The notes under the pieces are model-generated. The model saw only the letters and a list, made by a program, of their open reading frames with translations, was not told where the DNA came from and made no database searches. The translations under genes and the position numbers were made by a program. DNA of 64,000 bases from Pseudokineococcus lusitanus. Lineage in GTDB: Bacteria; Actinomycetota; Actinomycetes; Actinomycetales; Quadrisphaeraceae. Below, piece after piece: positions 23,423-32,984 of this stretch; the first letter of the stretch is position 1, and every line of letters starts with the position of its first letter. The stretch lies in the NCBI RefSeq assembly GCF_003751265.1, contig NZ_RJKN01000005.1, positions 124,001 to 188,000 of the forward strand, given 5' to 3'.

Positions 23423-26268
23423 CGGCGGCCCCCCGTCGTCGTCCCGCGGCCCGGGGCGGCGGGGGAGGGGGCGGTCGTCGCCGCTCGCGGCGCACCCACG
23501 CGCGTCCCGGGCGTCGGCGCCGTCCCGGCGTCGAGCGTGTGGACGGCCGCGACGACCAGCGCGAGCACGATGAGGAACACCCCGACCTCGAAGAGCAGCG
23601 CGGACGAGACGCCGACGGCGCCGAGCACCGGGACGTCGTAGGGCTGGAGCAGCGCGCCGCCCACCAGCAGCGGGGCGACGCCCGTGAGCAGCGAGACGAG
23701 CAGCCCCGTGCCCGCGAGGGTGCTGGGGCGCAGCAGCCGGGGCGTCCGCGCGAAGGGCGCGCGCCCGCCGGCGAGGTGGCCGAGGGCGACGGCCGTGCCG
23801 GTGACGAGGGCCGCGACGAAGCCTCCGCCCGGCTCGTCGTGGCCGCGCCACAGCAGGTACGCCGACAGCACGAGCATGAGCGGCACGAGCAGGCGCGTGC
23901 CGGTGCGCAGGACGAGGTCGTCGGTCGCCGGGTCGGGCCCGGTGGGCCCGGCGCGGCGGCCGGCCGGGCCCCGGCCGAGGACGACGAGACCCACCGCGAC
24001 GACGCCGACGAGGACCGACTCGAAGAAGGTGTCGAGGCCGCGGAAGTCGACGAGCACGACGTTGACGGCGTTCGTGCCGCCCGTGAGCTCCTCGGCCTCG
24101 GCGAGCACCGTCGCGCCGACGGGGGACAGCGGCGACCGTCCGGTCAGCGCCCACGCCGCCCCGCCGGCGGCGAGCCCGGTGGCCGCCCCGAGGGCGACGA
24201 CGCCGGTCCGGCGCAGACGCCCCGCGCGGCGGTCGGCCCCCACGGGGAGGTGGCGCGGCTCGCCGCGCAGGACGAGGACGAGGACGACGGCGGTGAGCAC
24301 CTCGACGAGCAGCAGGGTGATGGCCACGTCGAGGGCGCCCTGCAGCAGCAGCCACACCGCGACGAGCAGCCCGACGAGGCCGACGAGGGCGACGAGGACG
24401 AGGGCCGAGGCGGTCGTCGCGGCGGCGACGACGGCGGCGCCGACGAGGGCGACGACCACCCACGCCCCCGGGTCGCCGGACGTCGCGCGCGGGGCGAGGT
24501 CGTCCCCGCCCGTCAGGACGACGGCGGCGGGGACGGCCACCGCGAGGAGGGCGAGGAGGGGCCGGGCCAGGTGCCCGGCGTCCCCGGCCGCGCGGTCCGG
24601 CCCGCCCGCCCGGGCGCCGAGCCGCAGCAGGCCGGCGTGGGCGGCGTCGAAGGCGCCGGCCGCCGAGGGCGGGGACCAGCGCTGCAGGACCCGGTCGACG
24701 GCGTCGCGGCGGAGGAAGAGCGTGAGGCCGACCGCGAGCGTCACGAGCGACATGACGACCTCCGGCGACAGGCCGTGCCAGAAGTAGACCTCGGGCGCCG
24801 TCGCCCCCGGCAGCGCGTCGGCGGTGGCAGCGGCCACCACCGGGTCGAGCACCGAGACCGCGGGGCCGAGCAGGAGGCCGGCGGTCGCCGCCACGGCCGC
24901 GGGGGCGAGGAAGAGGCCGGCCGGCTCGTGCAGCCCCGGGTGGGAGACCTCGCCGCCCCCGAAGGCGCCGTGGACGATGCGCATGGCGTAGGCGAAGGTC
25001 AGCGCCGACGCCGCCACCGCGGCCGCGCCCGCCACCCAGCCGACCCACGTCGGCAGCCCGGAGCCCTCTCCCGTGGAGAGGAAGCCCTGGTACAGGTACT
25101 CCTTGCTGACGAAGCCGAGCAGCGGCGGGACGCCGGCCATCGACAGCGCCGCGACCGCCGTCGCCGCCGCCGTCCGCGGCATGACCTTGCGCAGGCCCGA
25201 CAGGTCGCGGACGTCGCGGCCGCCCGTCTCGTGGTCGACGATCCCGACGAGCATGAAGAGCGTCGCCTTGAAGAGGGCGTGCGCCCCGGTGTGGAGGAGG
25301 GCCGCGGCCAGGGCCGTCGGCGTCCCGACGCCGACGGCGGCGACGAGCAGGCCCAGCTGGCTGACGGTCGACCAGGCGAGGACGCCCTTGAGGTCGTGCT
25401 CGCGCAGGGCCAGCACGGCGCCGACGAGCGCCGTCGTCAGGCCGACGGCCAGGAGCGCGGCCGTCCAGGCGGGCCGGTCGGCGAAGAAGGGGCTCGTGCG
25501 GACGAGCAGGTAGATGCCCGCCTTGACCATCGTCGCGGCGTGCAGGTAGGCGCTCACGGGCGTCATGGCGACCATCGCGCCGGGCAGCCAGAACTGGAAG
25601 GGGACCTGCGCCGACTTCGTCATGGCCGCCACGGCCACGAGGACGGCGACGGGCCCGAGCAGGGGAGAGGACGTCAGCGCCGTCGGGTCCGCGAGCAGGG
25701 CGCCGAGGTCGGTCGTGCCCGTGGCGACGACGACGAGCACCACGGCCACGAGCAGCGCCAGCCCGCCCGCCACCGTGACGACGAGCGCCTGCCGGCCGGG
25801 TCCCTCGCCCCGGGCCCCCGCCGTCTGGACGAGGAAGAAGGAGCAGACGGTCGTGAGCTCCCAGCAGACGTAGAGCAGGACGAGGTCGTCGGCGAGGACG
25901 AGGCCGCACATCGCGGCGGCGAAGACGACGAGGAGCGGCAGGACGGGCCCGCGCGCCTGCTCGTCGTCGAGGTAGCGGGCGCAGTAGGCGAGGACCAGCG
26001 CGCCGACGACGAGGGCGACGAGGACGAAGACGAGGGAGACGCCGTCGAGGCGCAGCGACGCGGCGACGTCCAGCCCGGGCAGCCACTGCCACGACGCGAC
26101 GACGGCGCCGCCGCGCAGGACCGGCGGGGCGAGGGCCACGACGACGGCGGCGCACGCGGCCGTGCCGCCGGCGAGGACGTAGGCCGCCTCGCGGCCGAGG
26201 GCGCGGCCGAGGAGGGGCGCGGCGGCCGCCAGCACGAGCAGGCCCCCCAGCACGACGACGAGCGCCAT
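23419..26268 (-). CDS. mnhA: Fused Mrp antiporter subunits A and B
   Basis: The 949-residue first gene of the operon joins MnhA (residues 1 to about 770) and MnhB (about 790-930). The MnhA part is NuoL-like with [38 protein letters not shown] and [13 protein letters not shown], which contain the conserved Glu, Lys and His of the ion path. The linker carries MrpA-specific domains ([19 protein letters not shown]). The MnhB part contains [18 protein letters not shown]. The fused form is usual in actinomycetes. Start ATG at 26268. The operon order AB-C-D-E-F-G is complete and suggests a working Na+/H+ antiporter. Confidence 0.95.
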   Translation of the reverse strand: MALVVVLGGLLVLAAAAPLLGRALGREAAYVLAGGTAACAAVVVALAPPVLRGGAVVASWQWLPGLDVAASLRLDGVSLVFVLVALVVGALVLAYCARYLDDEQARGPVLPLLVVFAAAMCGLVLADDLVLLYVCWELTTVCSFFLVQTAGARGEGPGRQALVVTVAGGLALLVAVVLVVVATGTTDLGALLADPTALTSSPLLGPVAVLVAVAAMTKSAQVPFQFWLPGAMVAMTPVSAYLHAATMVKAGIYLLVRTSPFFADRPAWTAALLAVGLTTALVGAVLALREHDLKGVLAWSTVSQLGLLVAAVGVGTPTALAAALLHTGAHALFKATLFMLVGIVDHETGGRDVRDLSGLRKVMPRTAAATAVAALSMAGVPPLLGFVSKEYLYQGFLSTGEGSGLPTWVGWVAGAAAVAASALTFAYAMRIVHGAFGGGEVSHPGLHEPAGLFLAPAAVAATAGLLLGPAVSVLDPVVAAATADALPGATAPEVYFWHGLSPEVVMSLVTLAVGLTLFLRRDAVDRVLQRWSPPSAAGAFDAAHAGLLRLGARAGGPDRAAGDAGHLARPLLALLAVAVPAAVVLTGGDDLAPRATSGDPGAWVVVALVGAAVVAAATTASALVLVALVGLVGLLVAVWLLLQGALDVAITLLLVEVLTAVVLVLVLRGEPRHLPVGADRRAGRLRRTGVVALGAATGLAAGGAAWALTGRSPLSPVGATVLAEAEELTGGTNAVNVVLVDFRGLDTFFESVLVGVVAVGLVVLGRGPAGRRAGPTGPDPATDDLVLRTGTRLLVPLMLVLSAYLLWRGHDEPGGGFVAALVTGTAVALGHLAGGRAPFARTPRLLRPSTLAGTGLLVSLLTGVAPLLVGGALLQPYDVPVLGAVGVSSALLFEVGVFLIVLALVVAAVHTLDAGTAPTPGTRVGAPRAATTAPSPAAPGRGTTTGGRR

Positions 26269-26584
26269 CAGGCGTCCTCGGGCGGCGGGGTCGGCAGGGC
26301 GGTCACGGCGGCGGGCTCCGTCTGGTCTCGGCGGGGCAGCCGCCCGCGGACGCGGCGGCCGGGCGCAGCGTGGCAGCGGGCGTCGACGGCGGCATCCCGA
26401 CGGGCGCCCCGGTGCCCGCTACGGCCGGAGACGTCCGTCACGTCCCCCTCCCGCCGGCCCCCTTCTCGCCGCCTCCCTCTCCCGACGTGCGACCTCGTGG
26501 GGCGCGGCGACGACGAGAGCGCCCGACGAGGTCGCACGTCGGGAAGGGCAGGGGGAGAGGGAGGGGCGGGGGATCCGATGGGGG
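26269..26584. other. 316-bp gene-free interval
   Basis: This lies between mnhAB and ung, both on the minus strand. It holds the ung terminator hairpin (26481-26543) and presumably the promoter of the Mrp operon, but no clear -10 or ribosome-binding site was found close to the mnhAB ATG. Confidence 0.5.
26481..26543. terminator. Strong hairpin downstream of ung
   Basis: An 18-bp perfect inverted repeat (26481-26498 with 26526-26543) is extended inward by a second pair (26500-26505 with 26519-26524). It lies about 40 bp past the ung stop on the minus strand and probably ends that transcript. Confidence 0.7.
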
Positions 26585-27370
26585 TCAGGCGGTGGGGAGG
26601 GACCAGTCGACGGGGGCGGCGCCCTGGGCGGCGAGGGCGGCGTCGACGGCGGTGAAGGGCCGCGAGCCGAGGAAGCCGCGGCGGGCCGAGAGCGGGCTGG
26701 GGTGGGCGCTCTCGACGACGGCCGTCGTGCCCAGCACGGGACGCAGCGTCTGCGCGTCCTTGCCCCACAGCACCGCCACGAGCGGACCGCCGCGGGCCAC
26801 GAGGAGCCGGACCAGCTCCTCGGTGACCGCCTCCCAGCCCCGACGGCGGTGCGAGCCGGCGTCGCCCGCCCCCACGGTGAGGACGCGGTTGAGCAGGAGG
26901 ACGCCACGGTCCGCCCACGGGGAGAGGTCGCCCGTCGCGGCGGGGGGCAGGCCGGTGTCGGCGTCGCGCTCGGCGAGGAGGTTCCGCAGCGACGGGGGCA
27001 GCGGCCGGACGGTCGGCTCGACGGCGAAGGACAGGCCGACCGCGTGGCCCGGCGTCGGGTAGGGGTCCTGGCCGACGACGAGGACGCGCACGTCCTCCGG
27101 CGGCTGCCCCAGCGCGCGCAGGACCCGGTCCCCGCGGGGGAGCACCTCGCGGCCGGCCGCGACGTCGGCGGCCGTCGCGGCGAGGGCGCGCAGCAGGGCG
27201 GGGCGGGCGGCGTGCAGCGCGGGCCACCAGCCGGCGGCGACGCCGTCCGTGGTGACGCCCGCGGCCGCCGCGGCCGCCGCGACCTCGGGGTCGGGCCCGG
27301 CCGCGCCGTCGGGACCGCCCGGCGCGGGGGCGGCCGGGGTGCCGGGCAGGTCGAGGGGGAGCGGCTCCAC
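26585..27370 (-). CDS. ung: Uracil-DNA glycosylase, family 1
   Basis: The enzyme of about 261 residues removes uracil from DNA in base-excision repair. The water-activating motif is [16 protein letters not shown], the minor-groove and leucine-loop motif is [11 protein letters not shown], and [17 protein letters not shown] is also typical. I place the start at GTG 27370 ([10 protein letters not shown]): a TAGCGT -10 box at 27378-27383 lies 7 nt before it and overlaps the alternative GTG at 27379. An N-terminal stretch of about 30 residues is Pro/Gly/Ala-rich. It is divergent from the DUF3263 gene. Confidence 0.93.
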   Translation of the reverse strand: MEPLPLDLPGTPAAPAPGGPDGAAGPDPEVAAAAAAAGVTTDGVAAGWWPALHAARPALLRALAATAADVAAGREVLPRGDRVLRALGQPPEDVRVLVVGQDPYPTPGHAVGLSFAVEPTVRPLPPSLRNLLAERDADTGLPPAATGDLSPWADRGVLLLNRVLTVGAGDAGSHRRRGWEAVTEELVRLLVARGGPLVAVLWGKDAQTLRPVLGTTAVVESAHPSPLSARRGFLGSRPFTAVDAALAAQGAAPVDWSLPTA

Positions 27371-27377
27371 GGCGGCC

Positions 27378-27383
27378 ACGCTA
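27378..27383 (-). promoter_or_regulatory. -10 box of a leaderless ung promoter
   Basis: TAGCGT on the minus strand lies 7 nt before GTG 27370. It overlaps the longer candidate start at 27379, which argues against that start. Confidence 0.5.
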
Positions 27384-27517
27384 GGCGGGGCGCGGCGCGG
27401 GCGCGCCGTCCCGGGACCCGGCGTCGCCGACGAACCACACCGGTGTCATCCGGGGCGTACGCTGCCCCGACCGCCCGGGCCGGGGCGGACCGCCAGCGCA
27501 CCGCCGGGAGGACAGCC

Positions 27518-27826
27518 GTGGACGACGCCGCAGCGCAGGACCCCGCCCGCACGGCCGACGCGGCCCACCTCCCCGCCGGGCTCAGCGCCCGCGACGCCGC
27601 CGTCCTCGACTTCGAGCGGCAGTGGTGGCGGTACGCCGGCGCCAAGGAGCAGGCGGTCCGGGAGCTCTTCGGCCTGTCGGCCACCTCGTACTACCAGGTG
27701 CTCAACACCCTCCTCGACAGCCCCGAGGCCCTCGCGCACGACCCGATGCTGGTCAAGCGGCTGCGGAGGATGCGCAGCCAGCGGCAGCGCTCGCGCACCG
27801 AGCGGCGCCTCGGCGCCCGTGGCTGA
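27518..27826 (+). CDS. DUF3263 protein
   Basis: The 102-residue protein matches DUF3263: LSARDAAVLDFERQWWRYAGAKEQAVRELFGLSATSYYQVLN, with an HTH-like arrangement (KEQAVRELFGLSATSYYQVLN) and a basic tail rich in Arg. The family is actinobacterial and of unknown function; DNA or RNA binding is plausible from the HTH and basic tail. The GTG at 27518 follows GGGAGG by 6 nt, and a TACGCT -10 box at 27458-27463 would give a leader of about 48 nt. It overlaps the next gene by 8 bp. Confidence 0.85.
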   Translation: MDDAAAQDPARTADAAHLPAGLSARDAAVLDFERQWWRYAGAKEQAVRELFGLSATSYYQVLNTLLDSPEALAHDPMLVKRLRRMRSQRQRSRTERRLGARG

Positions 27827-28031
27827 GACCGCCGGCCCGTCCGGCCCCGGCCGCCGCGAGGCCCGCGAGGCCCTCGACGCGCAGGTCGACCGCGTCCCGG
27901 ACGGCCCCTACGTCGGGGTCCACCGGGCCCGCCGCACGGCCCTCCGGCGCTGGGCGCCCGTCCTCCTCGTCCTCCTGGCGGCCGCGCTCGCGGTCCTCGT
28001 CGTCCGCCTCTGGTTCGTGCTCGGCGCCTGA
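27819..28031 (+). CDS. Small single-span membrane protein downstream of DUF3263
   Basis: The 70-residue protein is charged for about 45 residues and then has one transmembrane helix at about 46-68 (APVLLVLLAAALAVLVVRLW). In other actinomycetes a LytR-C-terminal-domain membrane protein often sits at this position; here the extracellular domain is missing, so this may be a shortened relative. The GTG start overlaps the DUF3263 stop by 8 bp, so translation is coupled. Confidence 0.65.
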   Translation: MAETAGPSGPGRREAREALDAQVDRVPDGPYVGVHRARRTALRRWAPVLLVLLAAALAVLVVRLWFVLGA

Positions 28032-28108
28032 ACCGGCCTCCGCCGCAACCTCATCCCCGACCGGCCGCAGCCCCCGCGAGAACCCTCGCCAGGGGGGCGG
28101 TGCTCGGC

Positions 28109-28114
28109 TACCCT
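28109..28114 (+). promoter_or_regulatory. -10 box and long leader of the cold-shock gene
   Basis: TACCCT at 28109-28114 would start transcription near 28121. That leaves a leader of about 157 nt before the ATG at 28278, a length typical of cspA-type mRNAs in which the leader controls translation in the cold. The leader role is inferred. Confidence 0.4.
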
Positions 28115-28277
28115 CCTGCGCGGTCGAGCAGTTCGACGAGACCCGTTCCCCCTGCAGGCCCCCTGCACGGACGGCCCGCACGTCGCAACCATCGCGAGCC
28201 ACGCGAGCGTGAGACCCGGGGACGGCAGTGCGCTGCCACCCCGTACACACCCGCACACAGCGACACAGGAGCACGAC

Positions 28278-28487
28278 ATGGCTCAGGGTTCGGTCAAGTG
28301 GTTCAACGCCGAGAAGGGCTACGGCTTCATCACCGTCGACGGCGGCGGCCCGGACGTCTTCGTCCACTGGTCCGCCATCCAGATGGACGGCTACCGCTCC
28401 CTCGAGGAGGGCCAGCAGGTCGAGTTCGAGGTGGGCCAGGGCCAGAAGGGCCCCCAGGCCGAGGCCGTCCGCCCCGCTTCCGCCTGA
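28278..28487 (+). CDS. Cold-shock protein, CspA family
   Basis: The 69-residue single cold-shock domain has both RNA-binding motifs: RNP1 as GYGFIT and RNP2 as VFVHWSAI (usual VFVHFSAI). Start [10 protein letters not shown] and length are canonical. It acts as a single-stranded nucleic-acid chaperone in the cytoplasm. GGAG lies 9 nt upstream of the ATG. It is followed by its own terminator hairpin (28562-28595) and then by the groEL control region; a csp-groEL pair also occurs in Streptomyces. Confidence 0.96.
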   Translation: MAQGSVKWFNAEKGYGFITVDGGGPDVFVHWSAIQMDGYRSLEEGQQVEFEVGQGQKGPQAEAVRPASA

Positions 28488-28561
28488 CCGAGCCACCGCA
28501 GCCGCGGGCCGCGACGACGCCGTCGCGCGACCGCACCTCCTGCTCCGCCCCGCACGGGGCC

Positions 28562-28595
28562 CGACGCCGTCGCCCCGCCCGGGGCGGCGGCGTCG
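28562..28595 (+). terminator. Terminator of the cold-shock gene
   Basis: Fifteen-bp arms (28562-28576 with 28581-28595), with one wobble pair, enclose a 4-nt loop 75 bp after the csp stop. Confidence 0.65.
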
Positions 28596-28654
28596 TCGCG
28601 TCCCGGGGGAGCCGAGCGGCCCGCCGCGGGGCGGTAGAGGGGCGGAGGGGGTTT

Positions 28655-28674
28655 GCACTCGGGCGCGCGAGTGC
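28655..28674. promoter_or_regulatory. CIRCE-like operator 1 (HrcA site)
   Basis: GCACTC-8 nt-GAGTGC matches the core of CIRCE (GCACTC-N9-GAGTGC), with a spacer one base shorter. It overlaps the predicted groEL -35/-10 region, so bound HrcA repressor would block the promoter. Confidence 0.75.
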
Positions 28675-28689
28675 TCATCATGGGCGCTG

Positions 28690-28709
28690 GCACTCTCGTG
28701 CGAGAGTGA
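28690..28709. promoter_or_regulatory. CIRCE-like operator 2 (HrcA site)
   Basis: GCACTC-8 nt-GAGTGA is centred 35 bp after operator 1, at the predicted transcript start. The inner bases make a near-continuous palindrome CACTCTCG-TG-CGAGAGTG. Two tandem CIRCE elements are also known before some actinobacterial groEL genes. Confidence 0.72.
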
Positions 28710-30464
<1,755 letters not shown>

Positions 30465-30525
30465 GTCCAGCCACCCCGCCCGGGACGCCGCGCCGACGGC
30501 GCCCCGGGCCGCACGACCAGCACCA

Positions 30526-30563
30526 CCGCGAGGGCGGTACCCACCTGGGTGCCGCCCTCGCGG
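30526..30563 (+). terminator. groEL terminator
   Basis: Seventeen-bp arms (30526-30542 with 30547-30563), with one wobble pair, enclose a 4-nt loop 62 bp after the groEL stop. Confidence 0.8.
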
Positions 30564-30593
30564 CGTCCCGGGACCCGCCGTGTCGTGGACGAC

Positions 30594-30773
30594 GAGCAGG
30601 CGCCCGTTCGCGCTCTCCACCCGTCCCCGACGGCGAACAGGCGCCTGTTCACGCTCTGCACCCGTCCCGGAGGACGAACAGGCGCCTGTTCGCGCTCTGC
30701 ACCTGTCCCGGAGGACGAATAGGCGCCTGTTCGCGCTCGGGACCCGTCCCGGAGGACGAACGGGCGCCCGTTC
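30594..30773. repeat. 41-bp-period palindromic array B
   Basis: Five units start at 30594, 30635, 30676, 30717 and 30758, exactly 41 bp apart. Each begins with a 16-bp palindrome of the type GAACAGG-CG-CCTGTTC and continues with a conserved stretch ending CCCGTCCCGGAGGAC. Copies 2 and 3 have perfect palindromes. Copy 5 reads GAACGGG-CG-CCCGTTC, changed in both arms and still perfect. Copy 4 has one wobble, and copy 1 is the most decayed. It lies between groEL and the DUF4031 gene. Function unknown. Confidence 0.9.
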
Positions 30774-30821
30774 GTGCCCCCGGCCCGGGCGTGGGCGGGG
30801 GCACCTCGGCCGCGCGCGACG

Positions 30822-30827
30822 TACCCT
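30822..30827 (+). promoter_or_regulatory. -10 box of a leaderless promoter
   Basis: TACCCT lies 6 nt before the GTG at 30834 of the DUF4031 gene. Confidence 0.55.
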
Positions 30828-30833
30828 CCCGCG

Positions 30834-31520
30834 GTGACCGTGCTCGTCGACCCCCCGCGCTGGCCCGCGCACGGGCGGCTCTGGTCGCACCTCGTCAGCG
30901 ACGTCTCCCTCGCCGAGCTGCACGCCTTCGCCGCCGCCGCCGGCATCCCGCGACGCGGGTTCGAGGGCGACCACTACGACGTCCCGGGGGAGCGGCTCGA
31001 CGACCTCGTCGCCGCCGGCGCGGTGCCCGTCGCCGCGGGGGAGCTGCTGCGCCGCCTCGTCGGCAGCGGGCTCCGGGTGCCGAAGCAGCGCGGGCAGCAC
31101 GTCCTCGCGAGCCGGCTCGCCCTGCGGCGCGACGGCGAGCAGGTGCACGTCGACCTCGTCCGCGCCGACCGCCTCCCGCCCGCGGCGACGACGACGGCGG
31201 TGCGAGGGCTCGTCGTCGTCCCCGGCGGCCTCCTCCTGCAGGCCCGCGACGGACGGCCCTGCGCGCTGCCGGCCGTGCGCCCCGGCGCCGGCCTGCCGCT
31301 CGGCTTCACGCGGCACCGCCCGCGGCCGGTCGCGGGCCGCGCCCCCGCCGACCTCTGGCGCCACGTGGCTCTCGTGGCGGCCGTCGAGCGCGACGTCGTG
31401 CCCGCGCCGGGGCTCCTGGCCGTCCCGGCGGACGCCGCCCGGGCCGCGTGCGGCGAGCCGCGGTGGTGGCCGCTCGTCGAGGTGGCCCTCGACGGCCCGC
31501 CCGCCGTCGACCCGCGCTGA
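30834..31520 (+). CDS. DUF4031 domain protein
   Basis: The 228-residue protein starts with the DUF4031 signature (DPPRWPAHGRLWSHLVSD, AGIPRRGFEGDHYDVP, LVAAGAVPV) over about 85 residues. The remaining 140 residues contain an unrecognised region that reads like a degenerate second domain (RGLVVVPGGLLLQARDGRPCAL, LWRHVALVAAVERDVVP), perhaps NUDIX-like without a visible NUDIX box. The family is common in actinomycetes and has no known activity. The GTG start is fixed by a -10 box 6 nt upstream, so the mRNA is probably leaderless. Confidence 0.82.
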   Translation: MTVLVDPPRWPAHGRLWSHLVSDVSLAELHAFAAAAGIPRRGFEGDHYDVPGERLDDLVAAGAVPVAAGELLRRLVGSGLRVPKQRGQHVLASRLALRRDGEQVHVDLVRADRLPPAATTTAVRGLVVVPGGLLLQARDGRPCALPAVRPGAGLPLGFTRHRPRPVAGRAPADLWRHVALVAAVERDVVPAPGLLAVPADAARAACGEPRWWPLVEVALDGPPAVDPR

Positions 31521-31560
31521 CGCCCCGTCGCCCGCCCGGGCCGTCGCAGGGCGCCCCGCC

Positions 31561-31566
31561 TACCGT
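31561..31566 (+). promoter_or_regulatory. -10 box of a leaderless moaE promoter
   Basis: TACCGT lies 6 nt before the GTG at 31573. Confidence 0.55.
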
Positions 31567-31572
31567 GGCCCG

Positions 31573-32088
31573 GTGAGCTCCTCCGACGACCCGGGCGCGG
31601 CCCCCGCGGGCAGCCCCGCCGGCACCCCGCCCCGCCCCCGCGACTCCTCGCGCCTGTCCGCCCCCGCCCGCCGCCTCGTGCGGGCCGTCGTCACGGGGGA
31701 CGTGCTCGACGTCGCGGAGCACGCGGCCCTCGTCGAGGACGCGGCCGCGGGCGCCGTCGTGACGTTCGGGGGCGTCGTGCGCGACCACGACCGCGGCCGC
31801 GGCGTCACCCGGCTCGAGTACTCCGCCCACCCGACGGCGGGCCGCGTCGTCGAGGAGGTCGCCCGCGAGGTCCTCGCCCAGCACCCCGTCGACGCCCTCG
31901 CCGTCAGCCACCGGACCGGGACGCTGGGCGTCGGGGACGTGGCCTTCGCCGTCGCCGTGTCCGCCGCGCACCGTCGCGAGGCCTTCGCCGCGTGCGAGGC
32001 CGTCGTCGAGGAGGTCAAGGCGCGGCTGCCCGTCTGGAAGCACCAGCTGCTCGCCGACGGGGGCGACGAGTGGGTGGGGATGCCCTGA
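31573..32088 (+). CDS. moaE: Molybdopterin synthase large (catalytic) subunit MoaE
   Basis: The 171-residue protein has a Pro/Ser-rich N-terminus of about 40 residues, then the MoaE fold: AGAVVTFGGVVRDHDRGRGVTRLEY, VSHRTGTLGVGDVAFAVAV and the active-site Lys stretch VKARLPVWKHQLLADG. With MoaD thiocarboxylate it inserts sulfur into precursor Z to form molybdopterin. moaD and moaA lie about 550-900 bp away on the opposite strand, as in the mycobacterial moaE2/moaD2/moaA2 locus. Leaderless start at GTG 31573. Confidence 0.94.
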   Translation: MSSSDDPGAAPAGSPAGTPPRPRDSSRLSAPARRLVRAVVTGDVLDVAEHAALVEDAAAGAVVTFGGVVRDHDRGRGVTRLEYSAHPTAGRVVEEVAREVLAQHPVDALAVSHRTGTLGVGDVAFAVAVSAAHRREAFAACEAVVEEVKARLPVWKHQLLADGGDEWVGMP

Positions 32089-32122
32089 CCCGGGCCTTCG
32101 CGCGGGCCGCGCGCGGGCGGCG

Positions 32123-32644
32123 TCAGGGGAGGGGACGGCCGAAGGTGCGGGTCATCGGGTCGTCCGCCCAGGCGTAGGGCGGGGCCGGCTGCCACCCCTC
32201 CCGCTCGTAGAGGGCGATGGCCTCGGGCTGCAGCGTGCCGGTGACGAGCCGGAGGCTGTCCAGGCCCGCGGTGCGTCCTGCGTCCACGACGGCGCCCAGC
32301 AGGGCCGCCGCCACGCCCCGACGACGAGCCTCCGGCGGCACGAAGAGGCGCTTGACCTCGCCGACGCCGTCGCCCACCGCGGGCAGCGTGGCGAGGACCA
32401 CGCAGCCGAGGGGCGTCCCGGCGTCGTCGACGGCGAGCAGCGTGGCCAGCGTCACGGGCGACCCGGCCGGTGCCGCCCCCGCGACCTCGGGCGGCTCGAG
32501 CGAGCCGTCGCCGTAGCGCCGCACCAGCTCGGCCTCGGCCGCGCGGACGAGCGCGGCGTGGCGCGGGTCGTCGCGCCCGACCGCCAGCACCCGGACCGGA
32601 CGGCGGGCCGTGCCCGCCGGTCCGGCGACGGTGGCCTCAGCCAC
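32123..32644 (-). CDS. GNAT-family N-acetyltransferase
   Basis: The 173-residue protein has the acetyl-CoA-binding motif A as VKRLFVPPEARRRGVAAALLGAVV at about residues 95-118 and the end motif AIALYEREGWQPAPPYAW. It starts at a GTG overlapping the end of moaD by 8 bp, so it is the last gene of the moaA-moaD operon. GNATs with this tail often acetylate small amines or amino acids; the substrate cannot be told. The position corresponds to that of rpfA in the mycobacterial moa locus, so the gene content differs there. Confidence 0.88.
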   Translation of the reverse strand: MAEATVAGPAGTARRPVRVLAVGRDDPRHAALVRAAEAELVRRYGDGSLEPPEVAGAAPAGSPVTLATLLAVDDAGTPLGCVVLATLPAVGDGVGEVKRLFVPPEARRRGVAAALLGAVVDAGRTAGLDSLRLVTGTLQPEAIALYEREGWQPAPPYAWADDPMTRTFGRPLP

Positions 32645-32984
32645 CGGCGAAGGGGGGCAGCACGTCGACGACGGGCGGCGCGGCCGGGTCCTGCGGGCCG
32701 ACGACGAGGGCGGCGTCGCCCTCGGCGGCCACCTCGCCGACGAGGACCGTCGCCACCTCGAGCACGGGCCCGAGCGCGGGGTGCTCCGCGACGAGGGTGC
32801 GGCGGAGGTCCTCGACCGTCGGGACCCCCGTGCCTTCGGCGGGCACGTCGAGCAGGCGCTCCTCCGTGCCGGCCGCCGCGGCCGCGCCCGCGAAGAGCCG
32901 GACCCGCACCCGGGCGGACCGTCCCGTCGTCGCGGCGCCGGCCGCGACCTCTACCGCGCTCGTCACCTGCGTCACCCCGGTCAC
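32637..32984 (-). CDS. moaD: Molybdopterin synthase small subunit MoaD
   Basis: The 115-residue ubiquitin-like protein ends in the required Gly-Gly (VDVLPPFAGG), which is adenylated and thiocarboxylated to donate sulfur to MoaE. The beta-grasp core is RVRVRLFAGAAAAAG ... VEDLRRTLVAEHPAL. The GTG at 32984 is chosen because it overlaps the moaA stop as GTGA; in-frame GTGs at 32975 and 32966 are alternatives and would remove a dispensable-looking N-terminus. Confidence 0.9.
   Translation of the reverse strand: MTGVTQVTSAVEVAAGAATTGRSARVRVRLFAGAAAAAGTEERLLDVPAEGTGVPTVEDLRRTLVAEHPALGPVLEVATVLVGEVAAEGDAALVVGPQDPAAPPVVDVLPPFAGG

Larger units (their letters stand above)
30465..30833. other. 369-bp gene-free interval after groEL
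   Basis: It contains the groEL terminator (30526-30563), the five-copy 41-bp array (30594-30773) and the leaderless promoter of the DUF4031 gene. No convincing ORF is seen. Confidence 0.7.

Noticed and set aside
26585-27379. GTG 27379 as the ung start
   Set aside because: It overlaps the -10 box; GTG 27370 is at the right distance.
30594-30773. CRISPR array
   Set aside because: The sequence between palindromes is conserved in every unit, the period is 41 bp, and there are no cas genes.
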